Origin: Bacillus sp. FJAT-49736
Lineage (GTDB): Bacteria; Bacillota; Bacilli; Bacillales; Bacillaceae_C
Length of the DNA: 64,000 nt
Assembly (NCBI RefSeq): GCF_018343615.1
Contig: NZ_JAGYPI010000001.1
Coordinates: forward strand, 682,001-746,000
Direction: 5' to 3'
The position numbers and the translations under genes were made by a program. The notes under the pieces are model-generated. The model did not search any database, was not told the DNA's origin, and saw only the letters and a program-made list of their open reading frames with translations. Shown here in pieces: positions 8,285-17,165 of this stretch. Each line of letters begins with the position of its first letter. Within the stretch, counting starts at the first letter, position 1.

Positions 8285-9352
8285 CGAACCGTACTAAAAG
8301 TTTTTGTCATACTAGTTATTATATTTGTTATAAGTTTATACTTTCATTTGCGACCGGAAAATAGCAGCGGTATTTTGAATGGAGATAATAGCTCTCAGCA
8401 GCCCAAACTAGATCAGAAAAATATATTAAAAAAACAAGAAGATGATAAAAACTATAAACGCCCGTCAATAGGAATATCTACTTTAATAGGAAAAAGTACA
8501 AGCGTACTTGTGAAGGAGTTTGGGAAGCCTGCAAGAATTGATCCTTCGGCATATGATTATGACTGGTGGATTTACAATCAAAACGGCCATACATATTTTC
8601 AGGCGGGAGTAGAAAACGGCAGAGTAGTTACGATATTTGCTATTGGTAATCAGCTTGATATTAGTCCGTTCAAGCTAGGGGAAAAAATTGAGGATATATA
8701 TAAATCCATTTTACTAAATACCGAAGTGCTTGTTAATTATAAAAAAGGCTATTATCGGTTTGAATTATCGGAGGAAGATTTAAATATACGACCTCTTGTT
8801 AAATTAGGTGATATATTTGCACAGCTTTCACTAGATAAATTTACTGGTACTTTATCTAGTATCCGATTTATGGATAAAGAAACACTTATTAAACAAAGGC
8901 AATATGAAATGGTTTATCGTGGAGAGCTCATTAAACCCCAAGATCCTGATGAAGCACAATGGAAGTCCATTGAAAAAGGTAGTGAGCAGCAAATATTTGA
9001 CTTAACGAATATTATTCGTGAAAGATTTAAATTAAATGAGCTGGAATGGGATAATGATGTAGCGGAAGTTGCTTACCAACATAGTGAGGATATGTTCAAG
9101 GAGCAATATTTTTCCCATGAGTCTCCAAAGTATGGGGATTTAGCGAAAAGATTAGAATCTGCACATGTATTTTATCAATTAGCAGGCGAAAACATTGCTG
9201 CTCAATATTTGGACGGGCCTGCCGCGGTAGAAGGCTGGTTAAACTCCGAGGGCCATAGAAAATCCTTGTTGGAAAAAAACTTTACACATCTTGGGGTAGG
9301 AGTATATCAAAAGTATTATACACAAAACTTTATTGAAAAGAGTTGGAAATAA
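8282..9352 (+). CDS. ylbC: YlbC, membrane-anchored CAP (SCP/PR-1) domain protein, probable CTG start
   Basis: The 356-residue product (from the CTG) has an N-terminal hydrophobic segment (about residues 4-20), an N-terminal region of about 180 residues containing two CAP-associated segments, and a C-terminal CAP domain with the typical QHSEDM, FSHESP, GENIA and GWLNSEGHRKSLL motifs. The first common start codon in frame is TTG 8348, but it lacks a ribosome binding site and would delete the membrane anchor; CTG 8282 has AAAGGAGG at the right distance. CAP proteins of this type are surface or secreted and have no proven enzyme activity. It matches B. subtilis ylbC in domains and neighbourhood. 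Confidence 0.85.
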   Translation: MRTVLKVFVILVIIFVISLYFHLRPENSSGILNGDNSSQQPKLDQKNILKKQEDDKNYKRPSIGISTLIGKSTSVLVKEFGKPARIDPSAYDYDWWIYNQNGHTYFQAGVENGRVVTIFAIGNQLDISPFKLGEKIEDIYKSILLNTEVLVNYKKGYYRFELSEEDLNIRPLVKLGDIFAQLSLDKFTGTLSSIRFMDKETLIKQRQYEMVYRGELIKPQDPDEAQWKSIEKGSEQQIFDLTNIIRERFKLNELEWDNDVAEVAYQHSEDMFKEQYFSHESPKYGDLAKRLESAHVFYQLAGENIAAQYLDGPAAVEGWLNSEGHRKSLLEKNFTHLGVGVYQKYYTQNFIEKSWK

Positions 9353-9384
9353 AAATCCGAGCGAATCTGCTCGGATTTTATTTA
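9352..9384 (+). terminator. Terminator after ylbC
   Basis: AAAATCCGAGC and GCTCGGATTTT pair over 11 bp with a 6-base loop, followed by ATTT. It also separates ylbC from the convergent thioesterase gene. Confidence 0.85.
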
Positions 9385-9394
9385 TGATAGGAGG

Positions 9395-9883
9395 TTATCC
9401 TTTTTTTATAATAAAAAAGGTACCAGTGCAATGTGCAATTTTTTTTCCACCATCACAAAATGCTGAACCTTCCATTACTATGGTTTTGGATCCTTTATGG
9501 ATAATCTTTGCTGTTGTCTCCAGTATTTCCCCTTTTCCGGGTGCAATATAATGTATCGCCAAATTAGAAGTAACAGCTCCATAGCCTTCAGGCAATACTA
9601 AATTAGCTAATGTTCCCATGGCAGTATCTAAAACAGTAGCGGTAATTCCACCGTGTACGATCCCGAGAGAATTATCCGATAACTTATTTATAGGGATAGT
9701 AATTTTGTATTCATTATCCAATTCAAGCTTATTCATATTTAGAATGGCAGAAATATAGGAATCATAATTTTGTTGTTTTTTGCTAATTACTCCGCCTAAT
9801 AATTGATGGATGACTTTTAGGTCCTCATCAGTTGCATCTTTCATGCATTGATCAAATAATTTTTCAACCTCTTGCTTATCCAT
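9395..9883 (-). CDS. PaaI-family hotdog-fold acyl-CoA thioesterase
   Basis: A 162-residue single hotdog-domain protein from ATG 9883 (minus), behind AGAGGGATT; an in-frame ATG at 9961 would add 26 residues without a better site. The sequence GIVHGGITATVLDTAMG is the PaaI/YbgC-like signature (HGG with a downstream Asp), and TSNLAIHYIAPGKGEIL is the central strand typical of medium-chain or aromatic acyl-CoA thioesterases. It is not at this place in B. subtilis. The substrate cannot be deduced. It is a single-gene minus-strand unit between ylbC and ylbD. Confidence 0.82.
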   Translation of the reverse strand: MDKQEVEKLFDQCMKDATDEDLKVIHQLLGGVISKKQQNYDSYISAILNMNKLELDNEYKITIPINKLSDNSLGIVHGGITATVLDTAMGTLANLVLPEGYGAVTSNLAIHYIAPGKGEILETTAKIIHKGSKTIVMEGSAFCDGGKKIAHCTGTFFIIKKG

Positions 9884-10051
9884 TTTTGTTAATCCCTCTT
9901 GTTCATTAGTTTTCACCTCTACCATGATAGCAAAAAAAACCTTCCATGAAAACTTTTTCACCTTTTCTATGCGCTTATCATATTTTGGTATTAATTACGA
10001 ATAAAAGTGTGCTTATTTCACATAAGCCTTGACTGATAGAGGTGAAAAAAT

Positions 10052-10477
10052 ATGGCTACCAAAAAACTTCACCCTTCTGTTGAAAAATTTAAATCATTTG
10101 TGAAAGAACATCCCGGGCTTATTAAGGAAGTTCGCAAGGGTGAACAAACTTGGCAGGATTTATTTGAAGATTGGTACTTACTAGGTGAAGATGATCCACG
10201 TTGGGAATCGTATCAAAACGAAAATGCAGAAGGCACGCAAGCAAAAGAAGCAAAATCAAAAAGCTCGTCAAAATCGGAGAAAGGCTGGATGAATCAGATA
10301 GGCACTGTCCTGCAAAAAATGGATCCTGACCAAATGCAGCATCATATAAATAATTTAAGTCAGGCAATAGCAGCGGTTCAAGGGGTGTTGGCCCAGTTTC
10401 AAAGTCCTTCTTCAAATCAAGTACAAAATCCAGCATCTCCTGAGGCAAAGAATCCATTTTCTTTCCGAAAAGATTAA
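10052..10477 (+). CDS. ylbD: YlbD, putative spore coat-associated protein
   Basis: A 141-residue hydrophilic protein of the YlbD family (MATKKLHPSVEKFKSFVKEH, then WQDLFEDWYLLGEDDPRW), annotated in Bacillus as a putative coat protein. The middle is a low-complexity Ser/Lys linker (about 65-80) and the C-terminus contains a short helical region followed by a Gln/Ser-rich tail. Start ATG 10052 follows AGAGGTGA. It is followed 15 bases on by ylbE, as in B. subtilis, so the two are co-transcribed. Confidence 0.85.
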   Translation: MATKKLHPSVEKFKSFVKEHPGLIKEVRKGEQTWQDLFEDWYLLGEDDPRWESYQNENAEGTQAKEAKSKSSSKSEKGWMNQIGTVLQKMDPDQMQHHINNLSQAIAAVQGVLAQFQSPSSNQVQNPASPEAKNPFSFRKD

Positions 10478-10492
10478 GAATGGAGCGTTAGT

Positions 10493-10732
10493 ATGCGTTT
10501 AGAAATAATAGAATATATCCAGTCTAATAATGAATTAAAACAATTTATTCGTGAACAGCCAATGTGGTATCGTACTCTATGCAGACATCCAGAGGAGATT
10601 GAGCGATTTGAAATCGCCTCATTACATTATTATAAAAGGACGATACCACATCGTATGGAGAAATTTTCAAATGGGGTTCAAATGGCCTCCATGATGATGA
10701 ATATGGTTCAGGCAATGTATACTCAAGGTTAA
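10493..10732 (+). CDS. ylbE: YlbE-like protein
   Basis: A 79-residue protein of the YlbE-like family, seen only in Bacillaceae. The family core FIREQPMWYRTLCRHPEEI is present, with a C-terminal Met-rich helix (MASMMMNMVQAMY). No function is known. It is coupled to ylbD and followed by a terminator. Confidence 0.85.
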   Translation: MRLEIIEYIQSNNELKQFIREQPMWYRTLCRHPEEIERFEIASLHYYKRTIPHRMEKFSNGVQMASMMMNMVQAMYTQG

Positions 10733-10762
10733 AAACACATTTTTTAAATGTGTTTTTCTTTT
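10731..10762 (+). terminator. Terminator after ylbE
   Basis: AAAAACACAT and ATGTGTTTTT pair around a short T/A loop, followed by CTTTTTAT. Confidence 0.75.
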
Positions 10763-10995
10763 TATCTTTTTTGTGTCCGGAAGCAGATTTTATATTGCTG
10801 CATTCGTATATTGTTCTAGGTCCAGATAGACATGAGCTTGGGAATCTTTACTAAGGTAGCTTATTGAATTTTTATGCAAAGTTAGGATTATTATAATGTT
10901 TTCCTCATCAAATGCAGAAACATGAATAAATATCATAAAAAAGTTGAGTAAAATTCCTTGATTTGAAGAATTATAAAATCAAGGAGTGATTAGAG

Positions 10996-11382
10996 ATGAG
11001 AAAGTTGATAGGACTAGCCATAATATTAGTTATTTTAAGCGGCTGCAGACAAAATATACCGAAACCGGAAACGATAAATGCAAAGGCATCAACAGCCAAT
11101 TATATAAGTCAAATGAAGCAGGAAGCAACGATTCGTCATTTTGTTAGAGGAAATGATTTATTTGTGGAATGTTTTGTACCATATGTTTCATTTTCAGGAC
11201 TTAATAAAGGACAGCCAGCAAAAATAAAGGTTTATGTCGACGGTGAGCTAAAGGGAGAATACAACACAGCGGCATTTATCATGAAGGATCTAAAAAATGG
11301 TATTCATTATATTAAGGTTGATATTGTAAAACCAAATAATAAGAGTCTAGGGTTGAGCAAGAAGTTTTATATCACTATATAA
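10996..11382 (+). CDS. Putative lipoprotein of unknown function
   Basis: A 128-residue product from ATG 10996 behind AAGGAGTGATT. The N-terminus is a clear lipoprotein signal with lipobox ILSGC, so the mature protein would be anchored outside the membrane through C17. The mature part ends in a beta-rich segment (VYVDGELKGEYN, then NGIHYIKVDIV) that looks like a small Ig-like fold of the kind used in extracellular binding. I do not recognise the family. It sits between ylbE and ylbF, where B. subtilis has no gene, and appears monocistronic. Confidence 0.7.
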   Translation: MRKLIGLAIILVILSGCRQNIPKPETINAKASTANYISQMKQEATIRHFVRGNDLFVECFVPYVSFSGLNKGQPAKIKVYVDGELKGEYNTAAFIMKDLKNGIHYIKVDIVKPNNKSLGLSKKFYITI

Positions 11383-11447
11383 GCATGTAATTTAAATTCG
11401 CTTGCCTAATAAAAACATGGTAATATAGTTTATGGAGGTGAGCTCTT

Positions 11448-11894
11448 TTGCTTGCAACTATTGAAAGATTGGAAGTAGTGTCAGAGGCAGAAATTTTAGC
11501 AAGAATGGTTTTGCAATCAGACACCGCTATAAAATATAGAAAAGCATATTATAGTTTAAAAAATGATCCTGAAACACAAAGAAAGATTGCCGAATTTGTG
11601 CGAATGAAGGATCTGTATGAGGATGTACAAAGATTTGGGAGATACCATCCAGATTATAAATATATAAATCAAAAAACACGGGAAGCTAAGCGGGAAATGG
11701 ATCTAGATGAAAATGTTGCACAGTTTCGGAAAGCCGAGAACGAGCTCCAACAAATCTTAGATGAAATTAGTGTGATTGTTGGTAAATCTGTTTCCGAGTA
11801 TATCAAGGTACCAACAGGTAATCCTTTCTTTGATTCCGGTTCTTCCTGTTCCGGCGGCTGTGGCTCCGGTGGTGCTTGCGGCTGTTCAGCATAA
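11448..11894 (+). CDS. ylbF: YlbF, Y-complex subunit (RNase Y specificity, competence/biofilm/sporulation)
   Basis: YlbF forms with YmcA and YaaT the Y-complex, which binds Fe-S clusters and steers RNase Y cleavage in B. subtilis; mutants are defective in competence, biofilm and sporulation. The 148-residue protein starts at TTG 11448 behind GGAGGTGAG. It is helical and charged (YEDVQRFGRYHPDY, then AENELQQILDEIS) and ends in a cysteine-rich tail (SSCSGGCGSGGACGCSA), which in the known protein contributes to cluster binding. Length matches B. subtilis (149). Upstream and downstream genes agree with synteny. Confidence 0.94.
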   Translation: MLATIERLEVVSEAEILARMVLQSDTAIKYRKAYYSLKNDPETQRKIAEFVRMKDLYEDVQRFGRYHPDYKYINQKTREAKREMDLDENVAQFRKAENELQQILDEISVIVGKSVSEYIKVPTGNPFFDSGSSCSGGCGSGGACGCSA

Positions 11895-12036
11895 CATACA
11901 AATTGGTTATTATAATAATATCGTTTTATTCTACAAGGGATGCATATGTATTCCCTTGTATTTTTATCTTATGAATATTGCTCATATATAATTTTATATG
12001 GTAAACTTATGAGAATAAATTAAGGGGATATAGAAT

Positions 12037-12312
12037 ATGCGTTCAGATAGACAAGGGCTAATCATTTGGTTAAATAATTTAAAGCATGCTAAATCACTAA
12101 GGCGGTTTGGAAATATACATTACTTATCCAAAAAAATGAAATACATTGTTTTATATTGTGATCGGGATGAAATTGAGATGCTGGAGGAAAAAATCGGGTC
12201 TCTTCCTTTTGTACGCAAGGTGGAGCAATCATACAAGCCATTTTTGAAGACGGAATTTGAAAATTCAAAACCAGATAAAGCAAAAGAATATGACTATAAA
12301 ATCGGAATATAA
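12037..12312 (+). CDS. ylbG: YlbG, UPF0298 (DUF2129) protein
   Basis: A 91-residue small protein of the DUF2129 family ([27 protein letters not shown], then [19 protein letters not shown]), conserved in Bacilli and cytosolic, with no known function. ATG 12037 follows AGGGGATAT. In B. subtilis it lies between ylbF and ylbH, as here apart from two inserted genes and the csfG RNA. Confidence 0.88.
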   Translation: MRSDRQGLIIWLNNLKHAKSLRRFGNIHYLSKKMKYIVLYCDRDEIEMLEEKIGSLPFVRKVEQSYKPFLKTEFENSKPDKAKEYDYKIGI

Positions 12313-12350
12313 AAACAGGCGGATATTATCCACCTGTTATTTTTCTGTAA
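12312..12350. terminator. Terminator between ylbG and the convergent gene
   Basis: AACAGG-C-GGAT and ATCC-A-CCTGTT pair with one mismatch around a short loop, followed by ATTTTT. The A-run on the left allows use from the minus strand too. Confidence 0.7.
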
Positions 12351-12354
12351 AGCA

Positions 12355-12744
12355 TTACTGTAGAGGCTTGATAAAATGGTTCATTCTTAATATTCCAATT
12401 AAATATTGATAATATAATTCCTTCTCAGCAAACAGAGTAGAAGGCTTTACATCTAATTCAATAATATTTTTGTTTAATTGTTCTGCAGCTATGTGGAATA
12501 GTTCGTATCTTTTGTTCGGCAAAACAGTCGGATTTGGAATTCCCTCCCGGCAAATGTATAAAGCTTGAAAGTCTCCTGGATCCGTTGGTTGCAGAACAGC
12601 TACCAAAGATGTGACTTCCTTTCCATTTATAGTGGTATTTAATGCTAGTAAATGTGCTAGCCGATGACGGTTACTTTTTGCTAGTTCTATTAATTCATAT
12701 ATATCGGAAAATCCTTCACCAAGCTCGATAAATCGCTGTATCAT
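12355..12744 (-). CDS. Conserved Bacillaceae protein of unknown function
   Basis: A 129-residue soluble protein (MIQRFIELGEGFSDIYELIE, then DPGDFQALYICREGIPNP, then YYQYLIGILRMNHFI). I recognise the pattern as a family found in many Bacillus genomes, sometimes labelled methylthioribose kinase. That label is not supported here: the protein is far too short for a kinase and lacks any nucleotide-binding motif. It reads convergent to ylbG and has a weak ribosome binding site (GTGGGACATAA). Function unknown. Confidence 0.7.
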   Translation of the reverse strand: MIQRFIELGEGFSDIYELIELAKSNRHRLAHLLALNTTINGKEVTSLVAVLQPTDPGDFQALYICREGIPNPTVLPNKRYELFHIAAEQLNKNIIELDVKPSTLFAEKELYYQYLIGILRMNHFIKPLQ

Positions 12745-12885
12745 TTATGTCCCACACTTTCCATATTCTTATTTTAAATAACTCAATAATCAAGTAGCAA
12801 ACGAGTTCATTATTAATGTATCATTGAACTATAAAAAAGAGAAGAATTACTACCATATAATTTCTGTAAAAAATGAGGTAAGATA

Positions 12886-14295
12886 ATGCGGAAAACTGGA
12901 AACTGGAAACTGTCTGTTTTTATATTAACAGCCGTTTTAGTTAGTGTGATATTTTTTCAATGGAGAAGTTTTTCATCGGAAGAAAACAAAGAAGAACTTC
13001 CAAAAGTGGATATCGATTCTTCCATAAAACATCAAAATAATTATTTTACTATTTACCAAACTATACATCAATTATCGCCGAATACTTATGAAGTAATATT
13101 TCCGAAGAATATAAAAAATGTAAAATGTTCAAGTGATTCAGGAAAAAAATGTACCTGGTCAGATGCAAAAAAATCAAAAATCAAAATTAATGGCAGAAGT
13201 GTAACATTTTCTTATACCATTGATAGAAAAGCCAGCACTGATTTTTATCTTTTGAAAGATTGGTCTATTCAATTAAAAAATGTACAAATGGATAAAGTAA
13301 AGATACAACTATCAGAAAGCCAGTTCCAATATGGTACCTGGATAGCAGGTGGTCATACTGTCGCAGTAAAACATCTTGATTTTATCGATTACTACGTTTT
13401 TGATAGCAAAGGCGATATTCCGGCATTGCTCTGGAGGAATAAAAAGCTAATGAAAATGGAAGTAAATAATTGGTTCACTATATACCATAGTAAAGACACG
13501 AAGATCCCGGATTTTGATTTAAACGTGCTTCAAAAAATGAAAGAATTGCCCGCACAGTTTATTTTTTATACGGATAAATATCCAACGGAACAAATTGGGT
13601 CTCTTATCATTTTAAATAAAAGGGATACAGAAAATCTGAATGCTATGATTGTTCAATCCCAAATTAAGAATCAATATCACTTTCCAAAGGGTGAGGAATG
13701 GTTTAGAGAGGTTATTGCCGCATGTATTCTGGAAAGACCAATCGGGAGCGAAAAAGCTCAACAAATGTATGAGCAATTAGTGAAAACATTAAGCCAGGAA
13801 GAATTAAAGAGGTTGTCAAATGAAATAGTTGGCTGGAGCAAAGCTACATTAAATGATCAGGATCTGGATCTCTTATTACAAAGAATCACCGGATACCGAA
13901 CAAATTTTTTTCATGAGAATAATAATGAAAAAAGCCCTTTACAAAATTTACTATTACTTGATCCACATTTAGTAAAATGGAAAGACCAAGAGATGGATGA
14001 TATTAATATTATTCTCCAAAACGGAAAAAGAATGTATCCTCTTGAAAAGATGCTGACTGTACTTGGCTATACTGTCAAACAAAATGGTTCTTTTATTGAA
14101 GTTGAAAAACCGAATCAACTTTTTCAATTCCGTCTCAATAGTCATATATTTTATTATAATAATGAAAAATATGGAGTGTTAACGAATCCAATCTCAAGCT
14201 TAAATCAACAATATTATATAGAAGAGAACTGGTTAACTCAGCTATTTAACATAAAAATAAAGGTCAGTGACAAAGAAATTCATGTATTGGAATAA
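12886..14295 (+). CDS. Membrane-anchored protein with a C-terminal stalk-like (copper amine oxidase N-like) domain
   Basis: A 469-residue protein with one N-terminal hydrophobic helix (about residues 9-25, preceded by basic residues), probably a signal anchor. Residues 45-120 contain a cysteine pair (KCSSDSGKKC) that could form a disulfide outside the cell. The last 100 residues (IILQNGKRMYPLEKMLTVLG, then GSFIEVEK, then YYIEENWLTQLF) resemble the beta-alpha repeats of the Cu_amine_oxidN1 stalk family found in cell-surface proteins of spore-formers. The central region (about 240-370) is helical and I do not recognise it. It is absent from B. subtilis at this place. The domain call is by pattern only. 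Confidence 0.65.
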   Translation: MRKTGNWKLSVFILTAVLVSVIFFQWRSFSSEENKEELPKVDIDSSIKHQNNYFTIYQTIHQLSPNTYEVIFPKNIKNVKCSSDSGKKCTWSDAKKSKIKINGRSVTFSYTIDRKASTDFYLLKDWSIQLKNVQMDKVKIQLSESQFQYGTWIAGGHTVAVKHLDFIDYYVFDSKGDIPALLWRNKKLMKMEVNNWFTIYHSKDTKIPDFDLNVLQKMKELPAQFIFYTDKYPTEQIGSLIILNKRDTENLNAMIVQSQIKNQYHFPKGEEWFREVIAACILERPIGSEKAQQMYEQLVKTLSQEELKRLSNEIVGWSKATLNDQDLDLLLQRITGYRTNFFHENNNEKSPLQNLLLLDPHLVKWKDQEMDDINIILQNGKRMYPLEKMLTVLGYTVKQNGSFIEVEKPNQLFQFRLNSHIFYYNNEKYGVLTNPISSLNQQYYIEENWLTQLFNIKIKVSDKEIHVLE

Positions 14296-14299
14296 CAAA

Positions 14300-14447
14300 A
14301 TAAAAAACCCTGCAGAATTACTGCAGGGTCCTTCTATATCCTATGTAAAGGACAGAAGGCAAAGGGAGAGGAGAAACCGGAGGAAGAACTTATGGGGAAA
14401 CGTAAGTCTTCTCCGCGGTTGGCAACAACATCTAAAATGATGTCGCT
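14300..14447 (-). ncRNA. csfG: CsfG sporulation small RNA (matches the ylbH-leader locus)
   Basis: The ylbG-ylbH gap of endospore formers holds a conserved RNA, first listed as a ylbH leader and later described as the forespore-expressed small RNA CsfG. The sequence here supports minus-strand transcription: a forespore-type promoter (GTATA, 14 bases, GGTGATACTT) at 14481-14453 and, about 145 nt downstream, a perfect 9-bp stem (ACCCTGCAG/CTGCAGGGT) with a T6 tract that exists only on this strand. The transcript would have an ACATC/GATGT hairpin, a CTTA/TAAG hairpin with a UUUCCCC loop, and C/U-rich single-stranded stretches (CTTCCTCC, CTCCTCTCCC) of the kind that base-pair with ribosome binding sites. 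The RNA ends are estimates. Confidence 0.72.
14302..14329 (-). terminator. Terminator of csfG (minus strand)
   Basis: A 9-bp perfect stem ACCCTGCAG/CTGCAGGGT with loop AATTA (plus-strand reading). The T-run (TTTTTTATTTT) follows only in the minus direction; in the plus direction the sequence after the stem is CCTTCTATAT, so it is a poor terminator for the upstream stalk-protein gene. Confidence 0.75.
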
Positions 14448-14452
14448 AATAA

Positions 14453-14481
14453 AAGTATCACCAACCGCGGTAAAATTATAC
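14453..14481 (-). promoter_or_regulatory. Forespore sigma-F/sigma-G promoter of csfG
   Basis: On the minus strand GTATA (14481-14477) is followed after 14 bases by GGTGATACTT (14462-14453), fitting the sigma-F form GGnnAnAHT and the sigma-G form with ATACT. Spacing and -10 are the same as those found independently before sigG. The spacer contains one arm of the CCGCGGTTGG inverted repeat. Confidence 0.65.
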
Positions 14482-14584
14482 ATCATCGATTAATGGGTTT
14501 TTATAGAAGTTTTGCTTTTCCATCTATATTGCATTATGGTAGGATAATAAGGAAAAAAATAAATAAATTATTGTGGTGAATAGC

Positions 14585-15639
<1,055 letters not shown>

Positions 15640-15644
15640 ATTTT

Positions 15645-15683
15645 TAAATGCTGCGCATATAGGAAATGCTGCAGCATTTTTTA
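15645..15683. terminator. Terminator between coaD and ylbJ
   Basis: AAATGCTGC and GCAGCATTT pair over 9 bp, followed by TTTTTAC. It lies between the convergent coaD and ylbJ. Confidence 0.75.
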
Positions 15684-15697
15684 CAATGAAATATGTT

Positions 15698-16909
15698 TTA
15701 ACGAAAACTTCTTTTATAATTAATGAAAATGTATAAAATAAGAGCACTAATGGTAATAAGTGGACCATAATGTAAACCCCACTGGTACATTTCCTGTAAA
15801 TAAGGGTGGTGAAATCCATTTAAAAATACCGGTAGATCTGTCTTCCGATCAGGAGAGAAAAACCTTATATATATCGGCCTCCAAATGAAAAATGTTATGA
15901 TAGCAGCCGTAAAGCCGTGTAAAATTCTTGCAATAAAGAATGGTTTAAAGCGGATATCTGTTTGAGCAAGAATACTAGCTACTTGTGCTTGGATGCTGAA
16001 ACCACTAAATCCAAGAATAAAACTCGTCATAATAGCTTGCTGTAAAAGCGTCGAATGGAGAACCTCACTAATTAATTTACTTCCGAGAGTAATTTCAAAT
16101 AATCCTGCAATATACGGGATGCTCAATGAAGTTGGAAAATGGATCGATAATAAGACGTTTCCTATAATACTTGCTAGAAAAGATGTAATATGAAGATGAT
16201 ATAATAGCCGATTGATAACGGAAAAAAGTATGATAAAACCACCAATCATTAATAGAGTCTGAATGGAGGAATTAACAGCATCTCCTAGCAGCTTACCAAT
16301 TGGACGCTTGTCTTCTATTCTTGTTTTATGTAAGGCCCTTAAAGCTTCTCTAACTGGTATCCTTCTCATTTCATTCTTCACTTTTTCTTCCCGCGAATAC
16401 CCATAAAACCTCATGAATAATCCAACCATAATATTACCCGTATAATGTGCAATGGCGAAAATAATACCTAAATCCTTGTTGTGAAAAAAACCAACTGAGA
16501 CTGCTACGAAAATAAACAAGGGGCTAGAGTAATTTGTAAAGGAAACAAGTCTTTCTGCTTCAATCTGAGAAATTTGTTTTTCTTGGCGAAGACGAGCTGT
16601 TATTTTTGCACCTGCCGGATTACCAGAAGCCATCCCCATTGCTAAAGCAAATCCGCCTACACCAGGAACTCGAAACAGCGGTCTCATTAACGGTTCAAGA
16701 ATTACACCGATAAATTTAACAACTCCAAACCCTATTAGCAATTCCGATATAACGAAAAAGGGAAATAAGGATGGGAACACAACTCCCCACCAAATATTTA
16801 ATCCGTCCACCGATGCTTCAGATGTAACCTTCGGAAGAACAATCATAGAAATGGCTAATAATGTAGCACTCGATGCTAAAAATACGGTTTTTAATTTTGA
16901 TTTAAACAA
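15698..16909 (-). CDS. ylbJ: Sporulation integral membrane protein YlbJ
   Basis: A 403-residue polytopic membrane protein required for proper spore cortex formation in B. subtilis, where it is mother-cell expressed. Nucleoside-recognition-like (Gate) segments are visible: GLNIWWGVVFPSLFPFFVISE near the N-terminus, and the repeated motif SGNPAGAKITARL. Eight or more hydrophobic segments. The start is TTG 16909 (minus) behind AGGAGGGACA; the overlapping ATG at that position is out of frame and stops at once. It is divergent from ylbK. Likely sigma-E controlled by family knowledge; I could not assign a convincing -35/-10 pair. Confidence 0.93.
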   Translation of the reverse strand: MFKSKLKTVFLASSATLLAISMIVLPKVTSEASVDGLNIWWGVVFPSLFPFFVISELLIGFGVVKFIGVILEPLMRPLFRVPGVGGFALAMGMASGNPAGAKITARLRQEKQISQIEAERLVSFTNYSSPLFIFVAVSVGFFHNKDLGIIFAIAHYTGNIMVGLFMRFYGYSREEKVKNEMRRIPVREALRALHKTRIEDKRPIGKLLGDAVNSSIQTLLMIGGFIILFSVINRLLYHLHITSFLASIIGNVLLSIHFPTSLSIPYIAGLFEITLGSKLISEVLHSTLLQQAIMTSFILGFSGFSIQAQVASILAQTDIRFKPFFIARILHGFTAAIITFFIWRPIYIRFFSPDRKTDLPVFLNGFHHPYLQEMYQWGLHYGPLITISALILYIFINYKRSFR

Positions 16910-17165
16910 GCATTGTCCCTCCTAATAATGATGATTCAAAATTAATATATTTATAGTTTGCCTATCCAGTCATTGGAACCGAATTTGTCCAATTTTATAT
17001 TTACTTAATAATAGATTAGCGGATAGATAAAAGTTCAGCTTGATTACTTGTCCCCATATTTATCAATATACTCATAGTTAAATATTTTAGACCATATTAT
17101 GTATTAAGTTTGAAATTCCAATTTCCAGTAATGAAGGCAGATCTTCTGTTGAAAGGGGTATGAGA
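16910..17165. promoter_or_regulatory. ylbJ/ylbK divergent promoter region
   Basis: About 250 bases of AT-rich DNA between divergent starts, with no ORF or hairpin. On the minus strand, ATATT followed after 13 bases by CATTATT resembles a weak sigma-E promoter for ylbJ; the match is too poor to be sure. Confidence 0.3.

Noticed and set aside
12355-12744. Methylthioribose kinase
   Set aside because: Only 129 residues and no kinase motif; the label is a transferred misannotation.
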